From the NCBI GenBank assembly GCA_002633005.1, contig NMRA01000056.1, forward strand, positions 878,027-942,026: a stretch of 64,000 bases of DNA, read 5' to 3'. The notes under the pieces are model-generated. The model did not search any database and was not told where the DNA came from. It was given only the letters and a program-made list of their open reading frames with translations. Positions within the stretch are counted from its first letter, which is position 1. Each line of letters starts with the position of its first letter. Of this stretch, positions 44,301 to 59,300 are shown in pieces. Both the position numbers and the translations under genes were made by a program. Source of the stretch: Phoronis australis (lineage: Eukaryota; Phoronida; Phoronidae).

Positions 44301-47300
44301 AAACTGTGGTGCACTCTTTTGTGTCGGATTTCGGTGCTGTCACCAATTGTCCAGTTTAATTTTTAACGACCCTTCAATCAACTGATCTTCTTTTCTACAA
44401 GTTTGCGTACATGTCACAATAAATTATCGGAACTGGTTTCATTTCGCTTTAGTATTTTAATATCAGCAAACCAAATTTCAGAACAAATTTTGCTGCTGCG
44501 TGATTGACATCATCTGCCGAGAGATGTCGCAAAATTTTAGGAAATGGCGCATGCGCGTGTCACGAGCGTACTGTTTTCAAAACGACGACAGACTTTTCTT
44601 TGTCACAAAAAGGTGGAGAATTATGCTAGAAAATGACGTTTATTAGATTGTTTTACTTAAAGTGCTTCAACGGGCAAGGTGATTGTCAGTTGATTCCCAG
44701 ATTTTGTATGCACCTCTGCCGGTCGTTGGCTCTACATGTTATTGTTGATATACTTTTCACGACGAGGTAACGAGCAGAACTACCCCAGCTGTGTGAAATT
44801 TCGGGGTCTAACGGAGCTGAACACACAGTGGTCCCTAGCTGTATTTTGACAATAGTTTTCATACACACGAGGTGTGTTCAACAACTGAACGAATGACCTA
44901 CTTTTAAGTAGGTCAACAGTTGATCCCCACTGGATCAGAGATAGTCACAAAATTAAAACGTTTTAGCGATAATTAAGTTAAATACGTACTGAAAATTCAG
45001 TTGACATTGCGAATGAATCTTGAAATAGGGAACATATGGTTAAGGCACGTATAGGTTATATTGACCGAAAACAAGTTTTCACCGAATAATTAACCAAAGA
45101 CTTTGAGAATGGCTTGAGATTTTCACCTCTCACAACTTAATCAGCTTTTTCTGGGCTTCGGCAAATCGACTTAATCCGACTCAGGAACACGAGTTCTCGA
45201 AAACCGTTGTGTAAATTTCGTTGAAAATTTCTAAACTTAATATGCATTCATCAATCTCAAGAACTCTTTTGGGATGACTATTAAAGATGAATAGTCTCAT
45301 TAATTTGTGAATACGCACATGAAATGCTAATTTGCAAACAACCCCGGGTCCCCCAGTGTGTCAGAAATCATCCGAGAACAAGTTACCGTTACAATCTCGC
45401 GAGAAAATTTTATGTAAATGAATATGGCGCACGAAGACTCGATACCGGGCAAGAGAACAAAGAAGAAATGTAATTTTATTTTGCCGTCACCTTGAACAAT
45501 ATTCAACATCATGCCATTTTATGTTTCTGATAGTGCAAATTTTATTTGCATACAATTCTCGTCCACATTTCTTAGGACGACAAGGGAATCCCTAAGAAAC
45601 CCCCCACAGCATTGTCGTTACCCTAATGAAACAAGGCACATTTTTATTATTTGCTTATTTCAGTATCAAATAAAGATTGGGTAATGTTGAGAATTCTTAG
45701 GGTTTTTCATATATTTACACTTGTTTTTAAGTGTGTCAGTTGTGGTGTTTTTTAAACACCAATGTTTATATAAATTGCTTCTTATCCTGATTATACTTAT
45801 TCACACAAATTTTCAGGTAGTCTCTAGGTGGTGCTTGCTACAAATTTAAATTTTCAGTTTTAATGAGACATAGCATCTTTATTTAACCTATCATAATAAA
45901 ACGCTGTGCTCTTACCTAGCATACTTCAGACCGTTGATTTCTCGCAGTAGGCACATGGGTAGAAGGATTAATAACCCCAATATGGTAACCAAGGCCTTCT
46001 GGTTGCCGTACCACGTGGTAACAAACTCTTCAGATATCACGCTGGCCACAACTGAAACGAAGAGAGTGTATTGTCCAACAATGACACATTTCGCAGTCAG
46101 AAGCCACAACACTCCACAATCAAACTGTCGCCACTTTACGTAGGGCCTCATATCAAAAATAATTAACACTCCTTGATTGATTTCTAACAGTCGAACGACC
46201 AGTCAAAACAAAATCGTATGCGCTCCATCTCTACAAGTAATACACGAACTGTGACCTCAAAATTGCGTCGGAGCCTCCGTCCAATCTGTCCGATTGGCTG
46301 TATACGAAAGGGCGAAACCTATCGTTGGACTTTTGCATTTTGAATATAGTCCTTAGCGTCTACTGAGTGCTTATAACGATCAATGGCGTAGCCAGATTCG
46401 GAAGTTGGTACCCAGAGTGATGGATCACTGGTTGCCAGGCCAGGCACGCAAACACAAGCACAAGATAGTCACAACATATGACAGTTGGCAACACGGACCG
46501 TGGCCTTCTTGTGATCTGCAGCGGTGATCGCAATACGCGTTCGAGTGCTCACGGCTACTACCACGATTGCTTATCGCAGGCGCAGATCCAGGGAGTCCAA
46601 ACCCCAACAGGGTTACTTTTACATTGTTGTAATGGAGGAATCTCAAACACTCACTATGTAAGCTACTCTGTTGTTGCCCCCGGACAAAATTCTGGAACTG
46701 CGGTAATATTGTCTACTAGGTTATGTAAGACCGTACAGACAAGTCTATGTATTTTATCAAATATTTACAAAACTATAAATTCTTAACTCAGTAGAAGTAC
46801 TTACGTTTTTGAAAGTACGAGGAAACCTGTAAAATTTGACTATTTACCAGGCTGCCATTGACTTAGCTGAGACAATTCCTAAATTTTACTAAATTTTAAA
46901 ATAAAAGTTCAATTTGTCTTAAAATCATTTCAAATTAGAGATCTTAAGCTTGATTTAAGTGTTTGACGTAAGTTTTGTCTTAATTTTGATGAATTTACCA
47001 GATGTGGAAGTTTCAAAGTTTGGACGTTAAGCCAAATCTTAGACTTAAGGCAAAAATGAACTTAAGTCAGTTTATTGGAATGGGCCCCTGGTCTTTTTCA
47101 GTATAAACAAAAGTACATTGATAGCAAAACAACGATGTCAATAACATGATCAACATGAGATCTCGGAAACGCTGTTTTAGCTTTCTAAAATATCGTTTCG
47201 AATTCGTTTCGTGCAACTTTAATTTTTCATCAAAGTTCTGTTTTGACAGCTCCTCCTTCATTGTGTCCAAAAGTCGCCGTCATTCGTTCTCATATTCGTA

Positions 47301-50300
47301 GAGAAACGGCCAATTTCACAAAGATCCTACGAGAGCTTACAAAGATTCATCCGCTGACTCAGAAGAATTTCACTTCTTGGTGACGCCATTGTTGGACTCG
47401 CTCGTGTGCTTTCCCAAACAGAGAAGCATCGTATGCATACTCACATTTTCTTCGTGGTTGTAGTGATCACGTGACCTCAATCAAAGTGAGTACCGTAGGC
47501 ATAGTATATTACCAATAGTCACCTACCGGGGTATCGGATTTTGTGAACAAGTTTGTTGCACGTTATACAAGGGAGAAAACTGGTTCTTAAGGTAACTGTA
47601 AACCTAGTTTACCAGACTGTACTTATGTGAAAATACCTTAAATTCTGTTAGCTGTAACTCCTACAAAGTATACTTTTTCTGAAAGGTGAAGAAGATTTTC
47701 CTCACAAAATGTATTATTCTTATTTAATTGTCTTATTTTTTCACGATATGCGTATTTTAGTTAAAAAATGACTTTGAACAAAGATTTAAAAAATATTGTT
47801 CCCTCCAATCATATCGGTCGTTTGACAACATGTTGCTAACGGTATTTTCGATTTTAAGTAGGTCTTAATTTTTTTAATTATCCACTTTTCAGAGTATTCT
47901 GAATAAAAACGGCCGTACTCTTTATTTTTGAAGGCTTCGTTCCAAAAACATTAGACATAAATCGAGATTCTTATACCCGGTTACCTTCGAAACTGAGTCA
48001 TCAAATAGCAAGTATTCGAAATTTCATAGCAATCCGTTCACGCATTGCCGAGAAATCGATGTACAAAACTTAAAATAAACCCCAAAATCGCAACGCGAAA
48101 AATTGGCAGCAACGCACGGTGGAGATCGAGAAGTGTACATTTGGCATAATATCAGAACTTTCAGGAGTTTCTTGACATGATTAATTTGGGTATTGCGAAA
48201 AGTAGAAATTTAGGAATAACCGTTCAGTTTTCAGTTAGCGACCTAATCGAGTCTGCCAGAATGCTCAGGTCGCAATTAACTGTGGGCGGAGTTTGTGCCT
48301 CATTTAGCTGAACTAGGTCAACGCAGCTTTTTCGAGAAGGCTGGTAAATCGTGGACGTGGTGTAACTAAAATACAGAATAGAAATCATGTTGAATTTTCT
48401 AAGGGCACAGAAAGAAGTACTGGGAGCATTGCGTTGAGAAATTGGTCTCTAGTGAGATTTAGCCATGATTTTATGTTGTTACTTCAAACCATTTTCATTT
48501 TGCGAAATAAAACTCCAACCTTGTCTCCTTGTTTCCTAGTACAAATCAAGTTCGCAAAACTGTGATCTTTCGTTCAAGACATTTTATCGGAGACACGTGA
48601 AAGTCTGATTTTATATAGTAATTCACTGGGGCTTACCGGAGACCCACGAAATATCAGTTTACTTACAGAGTGTTGTTTTTGGTTTCCATAACTAATGCCT
48701 GATGTTAGATATCAATCTTTACTTGATGTATCCAAGTTGATCTGGATCCTGCCATGAGCCTCAGGTCCGGGAGGTGTGAAATTCACTGCTAGCCGAATTC
48801 ATGGATTGCGTGATTCAGCGAGTTCACTGATGCAATAAATCGTTGCCTCTGCCTGTTCTTGCAAATATAAACTCTCGTCGGATTACACCATTGCTTACAT
48901 TTCTGTATATTTCAGATTCGATTCAAAAGTCCTGTGACTGAGTGTCGACCTAAAACGCTAGGTATAGTGGTGTTCGGCCGGTCGCGGAAATTACCGAAAG
49001 TGTAGTTGGATTATTGGGCGGAGCTAAATCGTCTGCAGAAATAGAAGACATACGACGGAGTAAAGTGGTTGGTGAGTAATGCAACAGAGAAAAACTTGAC
49101 GTAAAGAATAAGATAACAGCAAATAACATGTGAAACTCCAGTGGCACGAAAACGAGGCAGCAACTGTGCCTGACGGGTGTTTACGGCATTGTGGGTGAGA
49201 TTGGAGTGTCCGGCTGTGCAATACGGGGCGGACCTGTTGTAGATGGACTGGTACAAGTTAGTAACGTAGGCAGGCATGCGCAGGCCGCTCGAGTGGTCCC
49301 ATTGCATTGATCACCTGGAATCATGTTTGTGCTTTATCAGTTCATAGTTAAAACCGAGCTCAGGAGCTAAAAATGGGTCCCTAGGACCAAGCAGTGTACC
49401 CCAGTGGTACTCGAACCCAGGATCTTGAGTAAAGGAAGCGGACACCTATCCCCCAATCCAACACTGCCTCTTCCAGACATAGAGTAATAATGTACTCACA
49501 TTTTTCCACGTGGTCTCCAGTGACGACTAAACACATTACGCAAACCCCAGCACCTTCCACAACCATGAGAACTATGCATATTTTCTGTCCAAAGTTTCCC
49601 AGTACCATCAACGTGGCCTCTTGGTACGAGCTAGCCTGGGTCAAGTGTGCAATATACGCCAAGATCGCCAGCCCACCTGTCATCAAGGCTAGGACTGCCT
49701 GCAATGAAAATGGTTTGGTTACAAAGCTTTGAAGTTTTCTCCTTGGCAATTTTACATGTTTACGTCAGACAAATTTTAACTTGAAGTGATATCTTTCAAG
49801 CCATTAAGCACAACCTAAGCAGTAATTCCATCTAGTGTTCGGTCAAAGAACTAATCTTCTTGTTTGACTAACTGCCGTACTGCTTTGAGCACATAAAATG
49901 ACGACTCGCCAACATTACATCAGTGAGTTCCGGTCTCACTATGTTGAGGTCTGTTTCGAGTGGTTTCATGTGATTTGAAACAACCAAACGTCTCTCCTGA
50001 GGAAACGGACCAGGCAAAAAGACGAAAAGTGCCTGGACATGTGGCATACACTAAGATACACTGTTTGGTGGCCACAGTTTCTAGTCTCATGCCCAAACTT
50101 AATTGGTATTTGAGAGTGGTGTAAATCTCAAAATAGAGACCAATTGGTCACATTTTTCTAAGATCTGATTTTTATGCGTATTTCAACTTTTTAAATTTCC
50201 TTGTAGTTCTCCTATTTTTCGCAATTTTTTCACCCAATCACGAGAAGTTAGCACACCTTCTCGGGACGATCAATTTCCGATCAATGCATCTCACTAATTC

Positions 50301-53300
50301 ACTAAAACTAGTTCCTCTAGCAGTTTAGGTGCCTGCAGTTTTACTTATTTAAGTTACGTGTGCCCCTGTTTCACAAAAATACTATTAAAAACATTGGCAC
50401 TAACTGTGTAAAATCCCAGTCAAGGTTTTTGAGCATTTTTATGAGAATTTTTAAATTTAAAAATACAGAAAACTTGATGAATTCTGGTGTAAGGAGTTCC
50501 TCCATATCAATGTACATATCAAAAACAACACTTCTGCTTAAAACGTGACCAAAAGAATGTCACAGTGTCGTGAGTGACATAAATAGATTCGTCTTGATTC
50601 CAAGTTTCGGAAATTTTCTACTTTTATGAATTCACAATCGCTAGTTACTAAGATATTTCAAGAAAAAGACACCGTATTAATCAGAGGTTCACGTTACATA
50701 CATGAGGATATCTCGGTGTTCCATCAAGGAGACTTAACTTTTGATTTAGACCACATGCTGCAAAAATTATCTCAACTTGTTTTTAATCTGATGAGAAGTG
50801 ATTTCTGGGTTTGGACAACTGACAATTCAATATTAGTTGCGACCATAATCTGCACACGAAATGCCTCAGCCAATTTGTAGAGCAGACAGTTCTTTCGGTA
50901 CAAACACAGACAGAAATCCAAAAATCACCTCTGATTTTATCCGGTTTCATAGTGATTAGTTGTCTCATCAAAAGCTACAGTTTTAGTGACGAAAGGCGGT
51001 TTTTAGCCGCCTTGATTAGCACACACGAGCGAATAAGGTAACTTTTCCTCTATTCGAACCAAAACTAAAGGACAAATTACCATTTTCTTGCTTTTCAATA
51101 CTCACTGTGTTGCCAAAATACTCAAAATTTCCCCGTGTGTTTGTTGGTGACAGCCTCTTGTATGAAGTAAAATTGTCTTCTTGCATGCTCTTGTTTAAAA
51201 GTTGATAAAATTGCTTATTGTTCTGCCATGCTTTGTTCTAATTTGTAATAGACTATTCAAATCAGTAAAAACAGAATGTAAGCTTAAAGTCTGCCCTGAA
51301 GACCTCATTTCTGTTTATGACCGTGAGATATGACCAGTATCACCGAACGCGAAACAGGGTGGTGATATCAACCACAGGCCCATAATTTACCCAAGGTTGT
51401 TCGCTCTTAAACATAAATACCTTGTTGTTGGCTCAGATAATGCTTACGTAATGTACTGTACTGGCCGGTAATAATCCTCCGGCAGCATTGTAGGCCCATG
51501 GTAGCTCCAACAGTCCGATACCGAGGCAACAGTTAACAGCCAAGAACGTCGCCGAATACCACGAAATACCAGTTCTTTCTCGAAGATTTTCGTTGGCCTC
51601 TTCGTACAGATTAAATTCGTCAGTGTACGGTTTTCCACCACCTAAACAAGATAAAATTTTTGGACATGATTGATTTTATTGCTGCATCTAACCCAGTGTT
51701 CATCGAAGCTGGCTCATTGTACTCCAGACATCAAAAATCAACACACATTAAGTGATGTCTCTTGGTAATGATATTTCAGACTTTAATGAGCAATTGAGAA
51801 CGTCGATGAAGAGGACACAGACAGTTTGCAGAGCGAGAGCACTGTGGGTAGACTGGTAGCGGGCCCTTTTCATTGTATTTTCAACATTGTTTCACGTTTC
51901 ATAGAATTTAGAGCATTAGATAAGTGTTTTGACTCAGAACTAACTAAACAGGCTTACTCCTGGTGCACATTTTGGTCAGGGATGACTATTTGAATGTTTC
52001 TGTGCCTCGGATATCCAGCGAATACAAATATTACAGACATACCAACAAATTTTCAAGGTGGATTCCAATATGACGGCAACGGGACTACGCGGGACAAAAT
52101 TTTGTCTTAAAAACAATAAAAATTGTAAAGCACATGCCATCAGTATCTCAAAAATTTTAGAAATATACTTTTTGGTTCATGATGCCCTCTAACGGTTACC
52201 GAGCACCGTTTCAAAATAGTGAGAGCCACTGAGTCGACTTTGTTCGACAACGTCGCTGATAACCACCAGACATAAATTAACGACCACAAATCACATGGAA
52301 GAAGTGCTATAAAAATCGTCTTTTGAGTTCACTGGATTGATTTTTGCAACTTTCAGAACATTGCCAATTTTCATGAAATTCACCAACCAAAAGTGATGTT
52401 GCTTGCATTAACGAGTGACTATGTTGGACTTCTTATTGATAATGCCTTTAGTTGAACCAAGGCATTGTGGATAATGTAAACTTGATCAGTGCATCACCAA
52501 TTCCGGTTTTCCGACGAACTACTATTTTTATAAATTTCTTTCTTATAGGAACGATTGAAAGGGTTCAAGTCAAATGGACCAAAAGCCCTTCAGAAAGATA
52601 TCAATTCCCTTTGCCAAACGACTGATGTTAAAACGTCAAAACGTTCTAACACAGTGTTTGGGCCGTAATTTTCACAAGGCTCGGACCCCTATCGATGACA
52701 TTGAGTTTGTTGTTTTGGTCACAGAAATTACTTTTGATCAGTTGTTCTGCGTTGGCGTCGTAATCTAGGTCGTAATAAAATCTGAATGCGTTGCGTATTA
52801 TTCTCGCGCCAAGACCAAATAAGGGTGGAACAGTTTCAAAGCAACAGATGAATCGAGTTAAAAGGAGAAACCTGGTTTTGGCCTATATTAAAACAGATAT
52901 TGAAAACGACTTGCACCGGCAACCAGCTCTGAAACAAAATAATTCTCTATGACCCCGACAACCCTGAAGAAATGGAGCAGCGTATGACTCCTTTCAACTT
53001 CTGATTAGTCGAATATTGTGGATTTTAAAACCCACCCAGTGAACGTAGACGCCATGGTTTCTTTGATCTCAGTCACCCACGTCTCAACTTTACACATTTT
53101 TCTATTGTAGAAGTGGAGACATCATCATGCTGAGCGTGGACTTCCTATCGGAGTTTGGTTGGCTCGTATTACAAATCAACCTTGCCTGGCTTCACTGAAA
53201 CGTTGTTTTTACCTACTTTTGTGTTACGGTTGAGTGAATTTGTCTTAATGGTAAACAAATATTCGCAGTGTGTTTTGAACCATCAAGTTAGCCCAAGAAA

Positions 53301-56300
53301 ATGTAAAGTTTCAACGTGTGCTAGCTTTAAATCCGACTTACAAAACACTCGCCAAAAACACATAGCTCATAAACAATAACATGAATCTGCTACCAATGAT
53401 ATGGTCGAAGCGTATCATTTGAGGACAACATTGCGTATCTTATCTGGTGGTAAATCATGTTTCGCACACACTTTGAGTTTAAATTTTAATGTGGCATAAA
53501 TGGACGACCGTGACCTACGCTTGGGGTGAGTGAGACACACGACAAGGGTAAAGACTAGCCACCAAAAACCATATTATCCAAACCACCAGATAGGATACAC
53601 AAGGTTGTCCTCATATGACTCGCCTCGGCCATATCAGTTACATTGGTAGCAGATTCATGTTATTGTTTGTGAGCTATGTGGTTTTGGAGAGTGGTGGGGG
53701 CCGACTTTAAAGCTACAGAGAGTACGAGTTGAATCCTGCTTTCATGACTCGAGTGGGACGTCAATGGACGGACAGAACGAAGTTTGTTTGAAACCACCAA
53801 AACGGGGTTCAGTATTCTGTCAGGTAATCACAGTGCGTCAAAGAAAATTTATATGCTCCAATGACTGAGTGTGCACTTCTGAAATTATCTAATATGTATA
53901 GGCAATGAGATAGCTCACTGGTATACGCAAAAACAATGTCTGTCATGGCACCACTGCAGAGATACCAGGGACTGTTTCATGACGAGAAGAACTCCAGACA
54001 GAAGTTTGGTCTTACTCTCCTACTTCACAATTGCTGAATGAAGGTTCTGCCAAGTAATTAGGAGCGCATCACAATTTAAAAATAGTTTTGGGTAAGGATC
54101 TCATTAATTTGCAGTGGTGTGTGCATTCTGAGAAACTGCAATTTTGCTCAAGTGAGATTTGATTATTTTTCAGAAGTAGTTATGTAGAGCGAAGACCAAT
54201 AAAGTCAACATTCCTATGTATACATGCATGAAAACAACAAAAATCACGATGTTCTGTTATCGCCCCTCGGGCTTTGTGAGCACGCGGATCTTCACTTCCA
54301 ACTAGCCTAGTGAAAAACTGAAGATAAATTTGTTGTAGCTCTTGACGATAATTCATTATGACGACTATAGCAAGCATGTCAATTCCGTGACGAGAAACGA
54401 ATGACACTCTTTCTAGTTTGTGATGAGAACTAGTTTCAGAGCTATAAGTCCGTCAAAGGACGATGAATCTATGGCATCGAAAGGAGCAGCCATCGGAAAA
54501 CCTCCAATTACTCGAAAGCGGTAAGTCGTTGCCAGAAAAGGGCACATTCCAGGTAGCACGTGAAGAGATTATGTACGCACTAACTTTCCAAAGAGGACTG
54601 CGTTCTGTTGAGCGAGAACCCGGCAGAATGAACTAGACAAAGGAAAAGAAGACGGGCACAAAAGTAACCATATTCCATAATCAACTTATGAACTGGTATT
54701 GACTTTTTAAAATAACTTTGCAATCACGATAAGAACTCTGGAATTGCTAACTGGCTCACTGCAGAGATGAGTAAACGAGAGCATTGCACTGCACTAAACC
54801 TATAATGACGCACTGATGAGGCATCAAACTGATCGCATTCTAAAGACACGAAATTAACATTTCGGGTAGTTACTTATTTGGTTTATAAACTAACAAGAAT
54901 GCTACAGGTAATATACCTCCGATATTAGACATCATTTAGTCTATGTTCCTACCATCAACGACGGCTTGCCGTGAGTAAAACAAAATTACTCTGCGCTGTG
55001 ACGTCTTGCAACCTCGCGTGGAACACCCGCATTGACAGTGATTGAGGAAAACCGATGGTGAAATTATATGTGGGGTCTTTTATGGGTGACGTTCGTCAAG
55101 ATCACCGTAAAACTTCTCACGGAAGCCATGGTGTTTATTAGATTCAGACGTGCTCCAGCCCCTGCCTCTATTAGAGAATGGCCTTTATTAAAAACCCGGC
55201 GTTTATTAGGACGAAACTACGATGGCAAACAGAAAAAATCGCCTTCGCCAATCGTCCCCTAACAATGTAGTTTCACGTTATGAAAGGTTACGAAAGATCC
55301 GGCTAGTATTGGAGACCTGGTTTCTACGGTTTTTTGGAAACCCAACTTATTGGTGGAGACTACGTGTTTATCAAGTCCACCGGTACCCAAGCTTCTATTA
55401 GAGGAAGGTTCCTATTAGAAACCATGGTCTTGTTACGAGTTCTATATTGTCTACGATTCTACTATACTGAATTCTCAATTACGAGTGCCAGATTGGCATT
55501 ACTTTAGTGTACCTGTCAAAGAACGCGGAATCCGCTCAAAAGTGTGGCGTGAACATTATATATAACAACTCGTCGCAGACACCGCGCAGCTACAGCCATT
55601 ACATTGTTTTCCTATATACATAATGTGACTTCAATACGGTATGTATGACACTAGACAAGTGTCGAAATTTGTCTAACTTCGGAATTTCATGTCTCAGAAA
55701 TGACTGACCCGATTCGTGTGAAACTTTCACATGCTATGCTTTATGCAATGTTCTTCAAAAGGCTCCCAGGAAATGTTGATGAAATGTTACATTTTTGCAT
55801 GAAGGGCTAACAAAAATGGGGCTTTCATGGCTGGATACTGGGAATAGTCTGCCTGCCCTCTGATATCTTCTCGGCTACAGTCTCAGAGCAACTTTCGATA
55901 ATCTATCAAACTGCATGTTTTCAGCAAGACATTTTTGGATTTTGAAAATCATGTTTCAGTATTTTACGGAAAGAAGTGACATTTGGTTTCTGAGTGTTTG
56001 TTCTGCAATTACTCTAGCGCGTGAAAAGTTTAGTCGCTAATAACCAAGCTCGTTCGATACAATGTTAATCCATTTCCGGGTCACATCCTGCCTCCCGTTC
56101 AGTAACGCTAGGACCTCGCTAAAAAGCAAGACTTCGCGAGATTACGCGAGATATTGCCGTGCATTTGAAAGGAGAGCACGTGACTTTGACTAGATTTTAG
56201 CTAGGTCCTAGCGTAGGTCCTAGCGTCTACTGAACGCACGCCTGCATTACTTCTTATAGTATGTTATGCTGTACGGAAACTGACGACTTCTACCGAATGA

Positions 56301-59300
56301 TCGTGCTAATAACAGGTGTGTTTTGGTAACTTAGGAAAACTACTAGCTAAGAGCGTGTGTATGCATACGAGGGTCGTTCAATAAGTTCTAGGCCTCACCA
56401 AGAAAACAGGGACGCAGGTTAGTTTTTTTCATACCAAGCCCGAGAAAATTCAAGGTGGGTGCTTAGTCTGCGAGCAAAGTTATGACCTCTGTGTTCTGGG
56501 ACAGCGAAGGTATTCTGATGATCGACTACTTTCAACGAGGACACACTGTTACTGGGAATTACTATGCATCACTTTTGGAAAAACTCAAAGAAGCAAACAA
56601 GGAAAAGAGACACGGAAAGTTTCGGGATGGAGTGCTGTTTCTTCAAGACAACGCACCTGCGCATACTTCCCAAGTTGCGGTGGCTGAAGCAACTAGATGT
56701 GGCTTTGAAATCCTTCCGCACCCCGCCTATTCTCCAGACCTGGCCCCGTCTGATTTTTATTTGTTTCCACATTTGAAGGTATACCTGCGTAGACGCCAGT
56801 ATGTGAGCGATGATGACGTCATGAGTGCTATGGAGGAGTATTTTGAGGGGCTCGACAAAAGTTTCTTTTACGAAGGCATTGCAAAACTGGAGCACAGATG
56901 GAAGAAATGCATTGATGTAACGGGAGATTATATTGAAAAATAAAAGTCAAAATTAGTTTCTATCCCGTTGTTTTCTGGGTGAGGCCGAGAACTTATTGAA
57001 CGACCCTCGTATATGCACGTTTTATAACTGTTTTCTATTGCTTGTATAATAATGCACTTGTGCATTGTTCACCTGTTGCCCTGATTTGTGCATAGTTTAC
57101 CTGTTGCCCCGAAATAATGTTCATTCGTTCGACTAAAAATAAAAAAGGACGTTCCTGGGTTTTGTGGCACACGCAATCATTTCCCATTTGACAAAAAACA
57201 CCATCGGGCGTTTTTGGGTGTAACAGCTCCCATTCGGCAAAAAACGCTGTCTTGAGGTTCTTGTACGTTGCATTGTGGCACAGACCCACGTGTCCCGCTT
57301 TTTACCTGGATGTCCTGCTTTTGCAATCCAGTTGTCCCGTTTTTTCATTCTCCAACATTGACAATTATGCAACAAGTGTACAAAAGAGCATTTTCTCTTT
57401 CTTATGAATATTGTCATTCTCCAGGGTCCACTTTTTAATACTTAAAACAAAAAAATGTGTCCCAATTTCTCCTGTTTACGGTACACAGACTACATTTATC
57501 AGTATCACTAATTTTCACATTCTAAAGAAATAAGTTCATTTCTATCTCTGAGACTCGTGGCTTCAGTGTTCGTGGTTGGCACACCTTCTAATGGTGCGTG
57601 GTCGGCACACAGCAACCAATGTAATGAGCTATTCACAGTATGTTTGGAAAACCACGCAATAGACGTTTTCCCATTTTTATCTATCAGAGAAAATCTGCAA
57701 ATTTTTGATAGGTGGTTGGAGTAATAAGTTTGCAAATGACGCTGCTTCTTGATTTTTTGCTGAATATTTTATCAAACGGCACGAAAAGGTTCAATTAATA
57801 TATAAAGATGTATAATTTTGGATGAATGCCCGACTAAATTCCTCACAGCGGGTGGAGGTAGGGAGGGATGTTTTTTCCCTCCCGTGTAATATTTTTTTTC
57901 AATTCTTGTACCTGATTTCGTTTTTCATAGCAACGTCTTTTTAATTATTATTTTTGATCCTGTCCCAGGGGGGAGTTAAACCCTCTGACCCCCCCCCCCT
58001 CCCCACCCCCGTAGATTCGCCATGCCTAGCCATGTTAATATATAGCAAGGACTAAACAACAAATGTCATTTGAACACCAGTGCAGTTGAATTCATTCAAT
58101 ACTTGTAAATGTGAAAACAAAAAAATCTGCAAATTAATAGTTGACGGTTGCACTTATGACATACCTTAGTTTGGGGCTCACTAGCCCGGTCATGCAGTGT
58201 TATTCCCCAACACCACGTCACGATACTTACTGGACAAGGTTGAGTCATTTACAGCGGAACATTTTTGACACAAAACTCGTTCTTAAAAACATTTGGCAAT
58301 TTTCAGAGTACTCTTTTTCTGACATCGTCGCTATATATTGTGTTTCTAACTAATTTGACCAAGCAATCAGAGTTACAAGGAATTAGCTTGGAAGTTCCAG
58401 TATTTAAAAAATTTCGCAGTTTCGAAGTCATTATGTAATATTAGGGGGAAAAACATATGCCTACTGTCCGTTTCCAAGAGCTGGGATGTAACTTTGTACT
58501 CGAAAACAAACTCGAAATCATTTTCGTCAGTTTCCGTTCTACTTTTTTGAGAACTCAAGACACTTGTCTGTTATTCTGTTATAAAGTACTTTATGGTTTC
58601 TGCATGTCATTTTCTAGTGGGCCAAGTTTCCACTTGATGACCCTTAGGGTCCAAAAAGGTGAAGATGTGTTCTAATTTCTCTTGTTTACGGTACATAGAC
58701 TACATTTATCAGTATTGCTAACTCTTACTTTCAACAGAAATAAGTTTATTTCTGTGTAAAGTCCTGCTCTGCATCCAATGTGATGAGCTATTCACAGTAT
58801 GTTTCTAAGCAACACAATAAATAGACTTTTGCCCATTTTTAACTATCAGAAAACCCTTATCTGCAAATTTCAGATAAGTAGTTGGAGCGCTTAGTTTATC
58901 ACATTTTTGCAAATGCCACTGCATCCTGAATTTTTGCTGAAAATGTTATTTTATCGCAAGGCACCAAAAGGTTCCATTAATATACAAAGATGAACAATTT
59001 TGGATGAATGCCTGACTAAATTCCTCAAAGCAACTTTAAGAAATCAATATTGTGCAGGTTTATTTGGTAATTTAAAAACGTATGTGGTTCAGTTGTATTC
59101 TATGCTAATATAACATCCTATATTAATTGACATTACAAGATATTTTTTACTAATAACTTAATTAATAAGCCAATTAATTCATAACTACACTAGGCGCGAT
59201 TATTCTTTAACCAGTCAGGCATGCAAAATAATAATTATATTTGAAGAAAATTATTTATTGTTTTCTTCTCTTATAATAGTGCCAGTTCTTGGCTAGATGG

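Noticed and set aside
44905-44930. Short palindrome GACCTACTTTTAAGTAGGTC
   Set aside because: A 20-bp palindrome with no flanking context. It could arise by chance in this much AT-rich DNA.
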